From contig OZ241343.1 in NCBI GenBank assembly GCA_965200505.1, forward strand, positions 186,001 to 250,000: a stretch of 64,000 bases of DNA, given 5' to 3'. Position 1 is the stretch's first letter. Every line of letters starts with the position of its first letter. Source of the DNA: VXNE01 sp965200505 (lineage in GTDB: Bacteria > Pseudomonadota > Gammaproteobacteria > Pseudomonadales > Azotimanducaceae). Both the position numbers and the translations under genes were made by a program. A model generated the notes under the pieces. It was not told the DNA's origin and ran no database searches. It was given only the letters and a program-made list of their open reading frames with translations. Positions 1-6,827 of the stretch are shown here, piece by piece.

Positions 1-567
1 GGTGATCAGGCGCTCAAGCAGCTCGGGCACACCGGCGCCGGTCTTGGCGCTGACGAGGGCGGCGTGCGCGGCGTCGAGGCCGATGAGGTCCTCGATCTCC
101 GCCCGGGCGCGGCCGGGGTCCGCCTGCGGCAAGTCGATCTTGTTCAAGACGGGCAGCACTTCAAGCCCTTGGTCGATGGCGGTGTAGCAATTCGCCACGG
201 ATTGCGCTTCCACCCCCTGCGCGGCATCCACGACGAGCAAGGCCCCCTCACACGCCGCGAGCGATCGGGACACCTCGTAGCTGAAGTCCACATGGCCGGG
301 CGTGTCGATGAAGTTGAGCTGGTAACGCTCGCCATCCCGCGCCGCGTAGCGCAAGCTGACGCACTGCGCCTTGATGGTGATGCCGCGCTCGCGCTCCAAG
401 TCCATGGAGTCCAGCACCTGCTCCGCCATCTCGCGCTCGTCCAAACCGCCACAAAGCTGAATCAGGCGATCCGAGAGCGTGGACTTGCCGTGATCGATGT
501 GCGCGATGATGGAGAAGTTGCGGATGTGGTCGATGGCCGGCGAGGCGTCTGTTGGCCGAGAATCCAT
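1..567 (-). CDS. lepA: Elongation factor 4 (LepA), N-terminal part, cut by window edge
   Basis: Ribosome-associated GTPase that back-translocates stalled elongation complexes. The visible 189 residues hold the GTPase core: the P-loop AHIDHGKS near residue 22, the switch I segment with RGITIK, DTPGHVDF (G3) and NKID (G4). The RDGERYQLNFID stretch before G3 is typical of LepA rather than EF-G. The start ATG (MDSRPTDAS) is chosen because it begins 12 residues before the conserved IRNFSIIAHIDHG. In pseudomonads lepA follows mucC (rseC) and mucD; here an orphan RiPP precursor and rseC precede it and the rpoE-rseAB genes are absent. The 3' part lies outside the window. Confidence 0.97.
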   Translation of the reverse strand, partial: MDSRPTDASPAIDHIRNFSIIAHIDHGKSTLSDRLIQLCGGLDEREMAEQVLDSMDLERERGITIKAQCVSLRYAARDGERYQLNFIDTPGHVDFSYEVSRSLAACEGALLVVDAAQGVEAQSVANCYTAIDQGLEVLPVLNKIDLPQADPGRARAEIEDLIGLDAAHAALVSAKTGAGVPELLERLIT

Positions 568-577
568 GCCGGCGCGG

Positions 578-583
578 ATTTTA
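578..583 (-). promoter_or_regulatory. -10 element (TAAAAT) of lepA
   Basis: On the minus strand TAAAAT lies only 10 nt before the lepA ATG, so transcription would start about 4 nt before translation. No Shine-Dalgarno sequence is visible. This fits the near-leaderless arrangement also seen at nadB, ygfZ and the ATPase gene at 27179. Confidence 0.5.
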
Positions 584-803
584 CCGCACCACGCGGCAGG
601 CAGCGGGCGATGGCGCACCACCCGCCTGCAGCGGCACCGGGCGCCAGTCCAATCCATAGCCTGGGGTGTGCGACAAATCTTGGGCCAAGAGACTCGGCGG
701 GCCGTCGCGCCCAGAGGCCCAGGGGCGCGTTTTCGGGCGGCGGCAGAATCCCAAGGGGTAGGACGAAACGGCCCAAGGGCGATTCCTGGGGCCTACGGGG
801 CAC

Positions 804-827
804 AAAAAAAGGGGTGACTAGCACCCC
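804..827 (-). terminator. Rho-independent terminator of the first RiPP precursor gene
   Basis: On the minus strand a perfect 6-bp stem (GGGGTG/CACCCC, 5-nt loop) is followed by seven T. It lies 28 nt after the stop codon of the NHLP precursor gene. The second precursor gene has an equivalent hairpin at 61381-61405. Confidence 0.85.
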
Positions 828-855
828 TTCCCGATTGACGCGGCGCAGCCCGGTC

Positions 856-1170
856 CTAGGTGTGCCAACTATCGCCGGAGCCATGCCTATGCCGAAACGG
901 TTTTTCGTAGATGTTCCCCGACGCATGGCCGGCGGTGACAGTTTCCAAATCCGCATCGCTGAGGCCGGCGCTTGGCGGCAGCACCACATGCGCCGAGAGC
1001 GGCCCATCCTCGTGGACATGCACCGTTATGGAGTCCGGCAGGTCAATGTTCAACGCCTCCTTGACGGCGGCCTTGGGGTCGGCGATCAACTTGGCGCGAA
1101 AGCCATCGTCCGCGGCGGCCTTGCCGATCAGTTCCGCCCGCAGCTCTTGGTGGGTTTTCGTTCCTTCCAT
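856..1170 (-). CDS. Orphan RiPP precursor with NHLP-type leader (copy 1)
   Basis: 104-residue protein. Residues 1-82 form a nitrile-hydratase-alpha-like leader (NHLP family): ELRAELIGKAAADDGFRAKL, PKAAVKEAL, SITVHVHE, LSAHVVLPP, ending TAGH. An AG step at 80-81 could be the cleavage site for a C39 peptidase. The remaining 22 residues (83-104) are a short core rich in His, Ser, Gly and aromatics without Cys, ending DSWHT. A paralogue at 61441-61746 shares 68 of 82 leader residues but has an unrelated core, the usual RiPP pattern. The start is fixed by a GAGAAGGA Shine-Dalgarno and by identity (MEGTKTH) with the paralogue. The gene has its own promoter and terminator, so it is a single transcription unit. 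No modification, export or peptidase gene is in the window. Confidence 0.85.
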   Translation of the reverse strand: MEGTKTHQELRAELIGKAAADDGFRAKLIADPKAAVKEALNIDLPDSITVHVHEDGPLSAHVVLPPSAGLSDADLETVTAGHASGNIYEKPFRHRHGSGDSWHT

Positions 1171-1216
1171 GTTCCTTCTCCATCCAATGTTCCGCGCTCC
1201 ATGCGCCGAAGCGTCA

Positions 1217-1244
1217 AGGGTACGCGGCGAAGCGGCAGTGTCAA
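1217..1244 (-). promoter_or_regulatory. Promoter of the first RiPP precursor gene
   Basis: Minus-strand TTGACA (1239-1244), a 16-nt spacer and TACCCT (1217-1222). The predicted leader is about 40 nt and carries a good Shine-Dalgarno. The second precursor gene shares the leader sequence but not this -35 box. Confidence 0.5.
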
Positions 1245-1293
1245 CCCCAAGGGCGACCCCGAACGCGACCCAGAACGCGCCTACGGAGCGAGC

Positions 1294-1923
1294 GCCGGGC
1301 TTGCTGCGGCCGCCCTACTCGCCCGTTCGCGGCTCGGCGATCATGCGCGGCCGCAGCCATGCGGCTAGGGTGGTGAGCCGACCGGCGATGATGGCCAACC
1401 CCGCGCCTACGGCAAATCCAATCAACGCCCCAGCGGCGGACACGCCGGCACCGTAGGCGAGGCCGGCGAGGGGCAGGCCGAACACGGTGAGGGCGGCCAT
1501 CGTCATGCCACGCCGCGGCACGCCGACGAACACCCGCTCGCCGATGGCCGGCGGCGCGGCCGTGGCCACCTCCAGTTCCACTTCGCGCAGCCAGCCAAGG
1601 CCGACCGCGCAGCGGCCCTCGCAGCCGGCGCAGCGGTCGCGCTCCATGGCCACGCGGCAACCGCCGTTCCCGGCCGCGACGACGGTGCCGCAGCGCACGA
1701 TCATGCCCGCATCCGAAATCGCCATTGGCACTTCTCCGCGCCGCCTGCCCCAGGCCCCGGTGCCGCTACGCTCGCCCCTTATACTACGGCGATGAACGAG
1801 CGATTCCGGCCGCCGGTGCTCATCATCGGCGCCGGCGCCGCGGGGTTGGCCGCCGCCTTGCGGTTGGCGGAACACACGCGGGTGACGGTGCTCTCCAAGG
1901 GTCCCATCAAGGGTGGCTCGACG
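1294..1923. repeat. Direct repeat copy 1: rseC plus 5' end of nadB
   Basis: A block of about 630 bp that recurs at 6330-6959 with scattered substitutions. It covers the whole rseC gene, the shared divergent promoter region and the first 44 codons of nadB. Similarity stops abruptly after GGCTCGACG at 1923, where foreign sequence begins. The two copies bracket about 4.4 kb of accessory genes. Confidence 0.92.
1315..1725 (-). CDS. rseC: RseC/MucC family membrane protein (copy 1)
   Basis: 136 residues. The N-terminal cytoplasmic part has the Cys cluster of the RseC/SoxR-reducing family (RCGTV then RCAGCEGRC), followed by two membrane segments at about residues 72-90 and 96-118. RseC proteins modulate the envelope stress response and act with the Rsx/Rnf complex that reduces SoxR. 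The start ATG is supported by the matching start in copy 2. This copy differs from the 6349-6762 copy by about 15 residues, mostly at the C-terminus (TTLAAWLRPRMI versus AAPARWLQARMV), and by one deleted Ala. Both reading frames are open, so both may be functional. No rpoE, rseA or rseB is nearby. Confidence 0.85.
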   Translation of the reverse strand: MAISDAGMIVRCGTVVAAGNGGCRVAMERDRCAGCEGRCAVGLGWLREVELEVATAAPPAIGERVFVGVPRRGMTMAALTVFGLPLAGLAYGAGVSAAGALIGFAVGAGLAIIAGRLTTLAAWLRPRMIAEPRTGE

Positions 1924-1956
1924 TGGACGACAACCACGCGCCCTATCACGGGCTGA
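1792..1956 (+). pseudogene. nadB: Truncated nadB 5' fragment
   Basis: The first 43-44 codons match L-aspartate oxidase (MNERFRPPVLIIGAGAAG, then VLSKGPIKGG), including the FAD-binding GxGxxG motif. They match the intact gene at 6828 with a few substitutions. After the breakpoint at 1923 the frame runs into unrelated sequence and stops within 11 codons. The -10 TATACT 6 nt before the ATG is preserved, so the stump may still be transcribed and could provide a promoter for the inserted ATPase genes. Confidence 0.9.
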
Positions 1957-1963
1957 GCGCATC

Positions 1964-3472
1964 GTGAACAGCAAGCGAAAAACGGCACCCGTGCTGGACT
2001 ACCGGCTGGACGTGAAGGACTTCGGCCCAATAGCCCGCGCGAGCGTGGAGATGCGTCCGCTGACGGTGTTCATCGGCCCAAGCAATACGGGCAAATCCTA
2101 CTTGGCGATGCTGCTCTATGTTCTGCACCGTTGCCTGTGCTTGGAAACGGGCGGTCGCTGGCAGGACCACCCACTGCGTCGAAAGGCGTACTTTGGCAAC
2201 GCAATACAGCGTCAAGCCAAGCAGGACTCGATGATGCGAAAGGCTTTCATGCGTTGGATCGCATCGGTGTTGACCAACGACAGTCCGCCGCCGCTGCCCG
2301 GCGAGCTGCTCAAACGCGTTCACTCTGATCTCGAACAGTCCCACGCGCTTGCGTTTGCGCTCGACCGTGAATTGCGGCGCTGCTTTGGCGTTCACGATCT
2401 TCGCACCTTGGCAAGGCGAGGAAGCGGCAAGAAACCGACTGTGGCCGTCAGTGGGCCGCCCACAACCCAGCCGCCGTCTGCCGAAGTTGCCCACTACGAG
2501 TTCAAGCTGGCTGCGACAATCGAGCTCACCGGCAAGATGCCGCTTGATTTGCTGTCTAGGTCTCTCATGGAGCGTGTGGAGATCGAGCCGTCGCCGATTG
2601 AGGAGCTGGACGAGTTGGGAGCGTCGAACTACCTCTCGCACACGCTAGAGGGGGTGATTGATCGCTTTTGGGGCGCCGCTCGTCAACAAGCACACTATTT
2701 GCCAGCCGATCGAACTGGCGTTATGCACAGCCATCAAGTGGTCCTAGGGGCCCTTGTTCAGAGCGCTTCGATGACGGGCATCCACCCCTCCCCGAATGTG
2801 CCTACGCTATCTGGCGTGTTGGCGGACTTCCTCCATCAGCTCATCAACACAGGGGCTGGACACCCCCATCGACGCGGCAGCGACCTGGCGAAGCATTTCG
2901 AAGAGGGCTTGCTCGCGGGCGCGGTGCGGGTGGAAACCTCCGAAGCCAACTATCCGTCGTTCCTCTACCGGCCGCGCGGCTGGGAAGAGGATCTGCCGTT
3001 GATGCGCGCATCGTCCATGGTCTCCGAGCTTGCGCCCGTTGTGCTCTACCTGCGCCACATTGTGCGGCGGGGCGATGTGTTGATCGTGGAGGAACCGGAG
3101 GCGCACCTGCACCCTGCCATGCAAGCGACATTCGCCCGCGAGCTGGCCCGACTCGTTCACTTTGGCGTGCGCGTCGTGCTGACCACGCACAGCGAATGGC
3201 TGCTGGAGCAGATTGGCAATCTCGTTCGACTGTCCGCACTCTCAAAGAGGCAGCGGTCGGGCATCAAAGGCGCCGATGTCGCTCTCGAACCTAGCCAAGT
3301 TGGCGCGTGGCTCTTCAAGCCCAGCCAACGTCCGCGAGGATCCATAGTCCATGAAGTGGAGCCCAACCCGCAAACGGGCCTTTACCCCACAGATTTCGAC
3401 GACGTGAGCCTCGCGCTCTACAACGATGGCGCGGAGATATTCAATCGGCTGCAAGAAAAGCAGGGACGATGA
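1964..3472 (+). CDS. AAA/ABC-type ATPase of an inserted two-gene module
   Basis: About 502 residues. The Walker A motif GPSNTGKSY is at residues 38-46 straight after a DFGPI strand, as in RecF/OLD-like (AAA_15/AAA_21) ATPases. A signature-like SSMVSEL comes before Walker B (VLIVEEPEAHLHP, about 372-384), and a TTHSEWLLEQ switch segment follows. The middle holds a long family-specific insert. Families of this shape are common in phage defence and usually act with a nuclease or TOPRIM partner. The next gene overlaps the stop by 4 nt and looks like a PD-(D/E)XK protein, so the two are probably co-translated. The GTG at 1964 is an estimate: no clear ribosome site is visible, and the frame is open upstream to 1913. 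Confidence 0.75.
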   Translation: MNSKRKTAPVLDYRLDVKDFGPIARASVEMRPLTVFIGPSNTGKSYLAMLLYVLHRCLCLETGGRWQDHPLRRKAYFGNAIQRQAKQDSMMRKAFMRWIASVLTNDSPPPLPGELLKRVHSDLEQSHALAFALDRELRRCFGVHDLRTLARRGSGKKPTVAVSGPPTTQPPSAEVAHYEFKLAATIELTGKMPLDLLSRSLMERVEIEPSPIEELDELGASNYLSHTLEGVIDRFWGAARQQAHYLPADRTGVMHSHQVVLGALVQSASMTGIHPSPNVPTLSGVLADFLHQLINTGAGHPHRRGSDLAKHFEEGLLAGAVRVETSEANYPSFLYRPRGWEEDLPLMRASSMVSELAPVVLYLRHIVRRGDVLIVEEPEAHLHPAMQATFARELARLVHFGVRVVLTTHSEWLLEQIGNLVRLSALSKRQRSGIKGADVALEPSQVGAWLFKPSQRPRGSIVHEVEPNPQTGLYPTDFDDVSLALYNDGAEIFNRLQEKQGR

Positions 3473-3930
3473 GCGAGCCAGTCCAATCCATACGCGGGCA
3501 AGTTCGACCCGAGTGCATCGCGCGGCGGTGCCGGAAAGAAGGCTGCTCAGTAACGATGAAGGGCGTGCCCGACGACCATGTTGTCATCGACTTCGACTGC
3601 AGGGCGCTACGAACAGTTCCAGGCAAACGATGCGACTATCTCTTCCTGGCGCAACAAGGAACCACGACTTGGATCGCTCCCATCGAGTTGAAGGGCGGCA
3701 CTTTCAGCCCCGGATCAGTCGCAGAGCAGCTTCAAGGCGGGGCCGACATGGCCCACCATTGGCTGCCGATGATGCCACGCTTCCGATTCGTTCCCGTGGT
3801 CGCCCACGGCCGCGGCATCCCGAGAGCGCGCGTCAAATCACTGCAAGAGGCAACCGTGACCTTCCGCGAACAGACTAGGCGCCCACGGCTCATCAAGTGC
3901 GGCGCTCCTTTGAAGCCGTTGCTGCGCTGA
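3469..3930 (+). CDS. Small PD-(D/E)XK-like partner of the upstream ATPase
   Basis: 153 residues, ATGA overlap with the upstream ATPase gene. Not a family I can name. RCDYLFL (D56) followed 17 residues later by APIELKGG (E73-x-K75) has the spacing and hydrophobic context of a PD-(D/E)XK nuclease core. The segment after it (SVAEQLQGGADMAHHWLP) is consistent with the following helix. An N-terminal Cys pair (CRKEGC) may bind metal. By position it is the likely effector of an ATPase-nuclease module, though a regulatory role is possible. The nuclease assignment rests on motif spacing only. Confidence 0.6.
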   Translation: MSEPVQSIRGQVRPECIARRCRKEGCSVTMKGVPDDHVVIDFDCRALRTVPGKRCDYLFLAQQGTTTWIAPIELKGGTFSPGSVAEQLQGGADMAHHWLPMMPRFRFVPVVAHGRGIPRARVKSLQEATVTFREQTRRPRLIKCGAPLKPLLR

Positions 3931-4029
3931 CGCAGGCAGGGCTTCGCTTCGCCGCGGGGCAGCCACCGCCAATTCCAACATCCGAACATAAGGCGGGAAC
4001 TCACGGTAACGGGGTAAACTCGGCATCGA

Positions 4030-4200
4030 TCATGCAGTACAAGGGTTGAGGCGGAACGCGGCCCAGAGGGCGGCCGTCTTGGGCTTCCACGCGGGCGAGT
4101 GAATCTCCAAGTACGCGGCGAAGGCATCCGCGAACGTGAGCGCGTTCGACGCCGCCGCGGGCGAGCCGCTCACGCCCTTCAAGGTGCCGCCGCGGGGAAC
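4030..4200 (-). pseudogene. Remnant of a tyrosine integrase (core-binding domain)
   Basis: On the minus strand an open stretch reads LTFADAFAAYLEIHSPAW, then KPKTAALWAA, and stops at 4030. This is the SAM-like core-binding region of P4-type phage integrases. Flanking Arm-domain and catalytic parts are missing. The AASNA-TF junction also occurs in the integrase remnant at 61795-62202. The rest of 3931-4382 holds no gene I can support. The remnant sits between the two ATPase modules and suggests that mobile-element traffic brought them. Confidence 0.6.
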
Positions 4201-4382
4201 CGCGCCGCTGCGGAGCAGGCGCTGGACGGCGATACGCTGCGGCTGCCCCGGCGGAGCGCTTCGGCACCAACTCGTGACGTTTCAGGATGAAGCATGTGGC
4301 GTCTTGTGCGGAGATGGGATCGCCACTTAGCCATTCAGTGCTATGTTTCCGCAATGCCCACCCCCAACCAAGGAGACCGTGG

Positions 4383-5573
4383 ATGACCGCCATGTTGCGG
4401 CGCTTGACCTTGAAACGCTTCCGCAGCCTCCGCAGCGCCACCGTCGAGTTCGACAACCCGACGTTTCTTGTGGGCCAGAACGGGGCAGGCAAGAGCAACA
4501 TCGTCGACGCGCTGTCATTGTTGGCGGATGCGATGGCGGCACCGTTCGCCGCCGTGATGGACACCCGCGGCGGCATCGGCGCGGTGGGGCACCGGAGCAC
4601 GTCCCGAGGGCGCGGGGCGGATGTGGGGGTGCGGGTGGACATTGAAGGCTTGAGCGGGGTGCGAGAAGCGATGTACGCCTTTGAGGTGCGGCCGACTCAG
4701 GGCTACGACTACGAGGTACGGCGCGAGCAGTGCCTCTGCGTCGCAGAGGACGGAACGCCAAGTTGGTTCCATCGTGCCGACAAGTTCCGCAGCAACATCA
4801 AAACTCACCCCGCGCCGGCACCAAACGCCCTTGCGCTGCCGCTGGTGGCCGGCGACGAGCGATTCGAGCCGGTGGCGCAGTTCCTGTCGGACATCCAGCC
4901 CTATCGCATCGACCCACGAACACTGCGCGAACTGCAGGATCCGGATGCGGGATTTCGCCTGCGCAGCGACGGTGCCAACACGGCCAGCGTGCTTCACCAG
5001 CTAGACCCGGGCACGCGCCAGCATCTACAGGAGGTTCTGCAAACCGTTGTGCCCGGGGAAGTCGAAGTGAAGGCGGAGCGTGTCCAGAACAAGCTCTCGC
5101 TCCAGTTCACGCAGCGAGGGGCACGGGCAGCGGCGCTAAGACTCGGACCTCACAACATGTCGGACGGCACGCTACGCGCGGTGGGGCTGTTGGCGGCAGT
5201 GCTGCAACCCAAGCTGCCTTCCATGCTGATCGTTGAAGAACCCGAGGCCACGATCCATCCGGGGGCGCTGGGCACGATTTTGGACATCCTGCGCCACGCC
5301 ACACGTTCGACGCAGACGGTCATCACCACCCATAGCCCAGACATCCTTGAAGCGCGATGGATCGAGGACCGTCACCTGCGAATCGTGAGTTGGGAAGATG
5401 GCGCAACGCGAGTCGCTCCCATCTCGGAAGCCACGCGGACCGCATTGCGCGAACACTTGATGGACGCCGGCGAACTGCTGCGAGGCAACGCGCTGTTAGG
5501 CGCCGAACAGACGGAGGAACGGGCGGTGCTCTTCGCGTCGCCCGACTCTCTTCGGCAACAACGCTTGCCCTAG
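4383..5573 (+). CDS. AAA_21-type ATPase paired with a DUF4276 protein
   Basis: 396 residues. It begins LRRLTLKRFRSL, then Walker A GQNGAGKSN (31-39). An ABC-like signature NMSDGTLR precedes Walker B LIVEEPEATIHP (from about residue 282) and TTHSPDIL. This is the compact RecF/SMC-like head architecture of defence ATPases. The start at 4383 is chosen for the AAGGAG Shine-Dalgarno about 8 nt upstream, although the frame is open from 4287. The DUF4276 gene follows after 18 nt. ATPase plus TOPRIM-like DUF4276 resembles OLD- and PARIS-type anti-phage pairs in general design. Confidence 0.85.
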   Translation: MTAMLRRLTLKRFRSLRSATVEFDNPTFLVGQNGAGKSNIVDALSLLADAMAAPFAAVMDTRGGIGAVGHRSTSRGRGADVGVRVDIEGLSGVREAMYAFEVRPTQGYDYEVRREQCLCVAEDGTPSWFHRADKFRSNIKTHPAPAPNALALPLVAGDERFEPVAQFLSDIQPYRIDPRTLRELQDPDAGFRLRSDGANTASVLHQLDPGTRQHLQEVLQTVVPGEVEVKAERVQNKLSLQFTQRGARAAALRLGPHNMSDGTLRAVGLLAAVLQPKLPSMLIVEEPEATIHPGALGTILDILRHATRSTQTVITTHSPDILEARWIEDRHLRIVSWEDGATRVAPISEATRTALREHLMDAGELLRGNALLGAEQTEERAVLFASPDSLRQQRLP

Positions 5574-5591
5574 CCCACCAAGGCACTGGCG

Positions 5592-6218
5592 ATGGTGGTG
5601 GTTCCAATCGTTGAGGGACACGGAGACGTGGCGGCAGTTCCCGTGCTGCTGCGACGTTTGGTGGACGTGGCGCAGGCGTGGGATGAAGTTCGCATCGGTG
5701 TGCCGATTCGGTGCAAACGCAGCCAGCTGGTGAACCAAGCCCAGCTAAGCAAGCGCGTGCGCGTGGCGCGTCTGCGCGAGGATTGCGGTGCCGTCCTCAT
5801 CATCTTTGACAGCGATGACGACTGCCCCGTGGAGCTCGCCGCGCAGGTGCGCGAATGGGCGGTCGCCGAGGCCGGGCAAGTGTATTGCGACGTTGTACTG
5901 GCCAAGCGCGAATACGAAGCGTGGTTCCTCGCCGCCATCGAGTCGCTGCATGGACATCACAGCATGAAGAACGATGCACAGTCGCTTCCACATCCCGAAT
6001 CGCCTCGAGACGCGAAAGGCAGACTGGAAGCAAGGATGCACATCAGCTACAGCGAACGGACGCATCAACCCGCCTTCACTGCAATCTTCTGCATGGCCGC
6101 CGCCTACGCCCGCTGCCGCTCCTTTCGCAAGTTGGTTAGTTCTTTCGGGCGCTTGATGGAGGGAGCAAGCGTCGAGTTGCCCGCTTGGCCGCCCACCGCT
6201 TGGCAGGAGATCACCTGA
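5592..6218 (+). CDS. DUF4276 family protein, TOPRIM-like putative nuclease
   Basis: 208 residues. The start VVVPIVEGHGD carries the conserved Glu (E8), and LIIFDSDDDCP (D73, D75-D77) carries the acidic cluster, which together form a TOPRIM-like metal site. KREYEAWFLAAIE near residue 108 is another family hallmark. Such proteins are usually encoded directly after an AAA_21 ATPase, as here, and are thought to be the nuclease effector of defence pairs. It is the last gene before the second copy of the rseC-nadB block. Confidence 0.85.
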   Translation: MVVVPIVEGHGDVAAVPVLLRRLVDVAQAWDEVRIGVPIRCKRSQLVNQAQLSKRVRVARLREDCGAVLIIFDSDDDCPVELAAQVREWAVAEAGQVYCDVVLAKREYEAWFLAAIESLHGHHSMKNDAQSLPHPESPRDAKGRLEARMHISYSERTHQPAFTAIFCMAAAYARCRSFRKLVSSFGRLMEGASVELPAWPPTAWQEIT

Positions 6219-6348
6219 ACGAGTAACGGCTACGACGCCCGGCCAGAACGGCGGGCGGGCCTGTCGAAGCACCGACATTCGCCTGTCAGGCGCGGACAGT
6301 GGCCATCCCGTGTGCGCGATGGCGCGAACGCCGGGCCTACTGCGGCCC

Positions 6349-6762
6349 CTACTCGCCCGTTCGCGGCTCGGCGACCATGCGCGCCTGCAGCCATCGGGCC
6401 GGTGCGGCGAGCCGGCCGGCGACGATGGCCAACCCCGCGCCCGCGGCAAATCCAATCAACGCCCCAGTGGCGGACACGGCGGCGCCGTAGGCGAGGCCGG
6501 CGAGGGGCAGGCCGAACACGGCAAGGGTGGCCATCGTCATGCCACGCCGCGGCACGCCGACGAACACCCGCTCGCCGATGGCCGGCGGCGCCGCGGCCGT
6601 GGCCACCTCCAGTTCCACTTCGCGCAGCCAGCCAAGCCCGACCGCGCAGCGGCCCTCGCAGCCGGCGCAGCGGTCGCGCTCCATGGCCACGCGGCAACCG
6701 CCGTTCCCGGCCGCGACGACGGTGCCGCACCGCACGATCATGCCCGCATCCGAAATCGCCAT
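6349..6762 (-). CDS. rseC: RseC/MucC family membrane protein (copy 2)
   Basis: 137 residues with the same architecture as copy 1: N-terminal Cys cluster (RCAGCEGRC), then two membrane helices. It is divergent from the intact nadB with only 65 nt between the start codons. This is the expected rseC-nadB neighbourhood, although the usual rpoE-rseA-rseB genes are missing, so an electron-transfer or SoxR-reducing role is more likely here than sigma-E control. Confidence 0.88.
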   Translation of the reverse strand: MAISDAGMIVRCGTVVAAGNGGCRVAMERDRCAGCEGRCAVGLGWLREVELEVATAAAPPAIGERVFVGVPRRGMTMATLAVFGLPLAGLAYGAAVSATGALIGFAAGAGLAIVAGRLAAPARWLQARMVAEPRTGE

Positions 6763-6815
6763 TTGGCACTTCTCCGCGCCGCCTGCCCCAGGCCCGGCAC
6801 CGCTACGCTCGCCCT

Positions 6816-6821
6816 TATACT
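6816..6821 (+). promoter_or_regulatory. -10 element (TATACT) of nadB
   Basis: TATACT ends 6 nt before the nadB ATG, which places the predicted transcription start at the start codon itself. No Shine-Dalgarno is present. The same element is conserved in the truncated copy (1780-1785). Confidence 0.55.
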
Positions 6822-6827
6822 ACGGCG

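Noticed and set aside
462..1019. Long minus-strand ORF over the lepA-RiPP gap
   Set aside because: It has no recognisable domain and is Pro/Arg-rich shadow sequence of the GC-rich DNA. The RiPP gene and its terminator occupy the same strand in another frame.
64..1368. 434-codon plus-strand ORF
   Set aside because: It is antisense to lepA, the RiPP precursor and rseC, which have clear homology. Its composition is typical of antisense GC-rich frames.
3931..4029. Terminator after the PD-(D/E)XK gene
   Set aside because: GC-rich bases can fold, but no clean stem with a T-run is visible.
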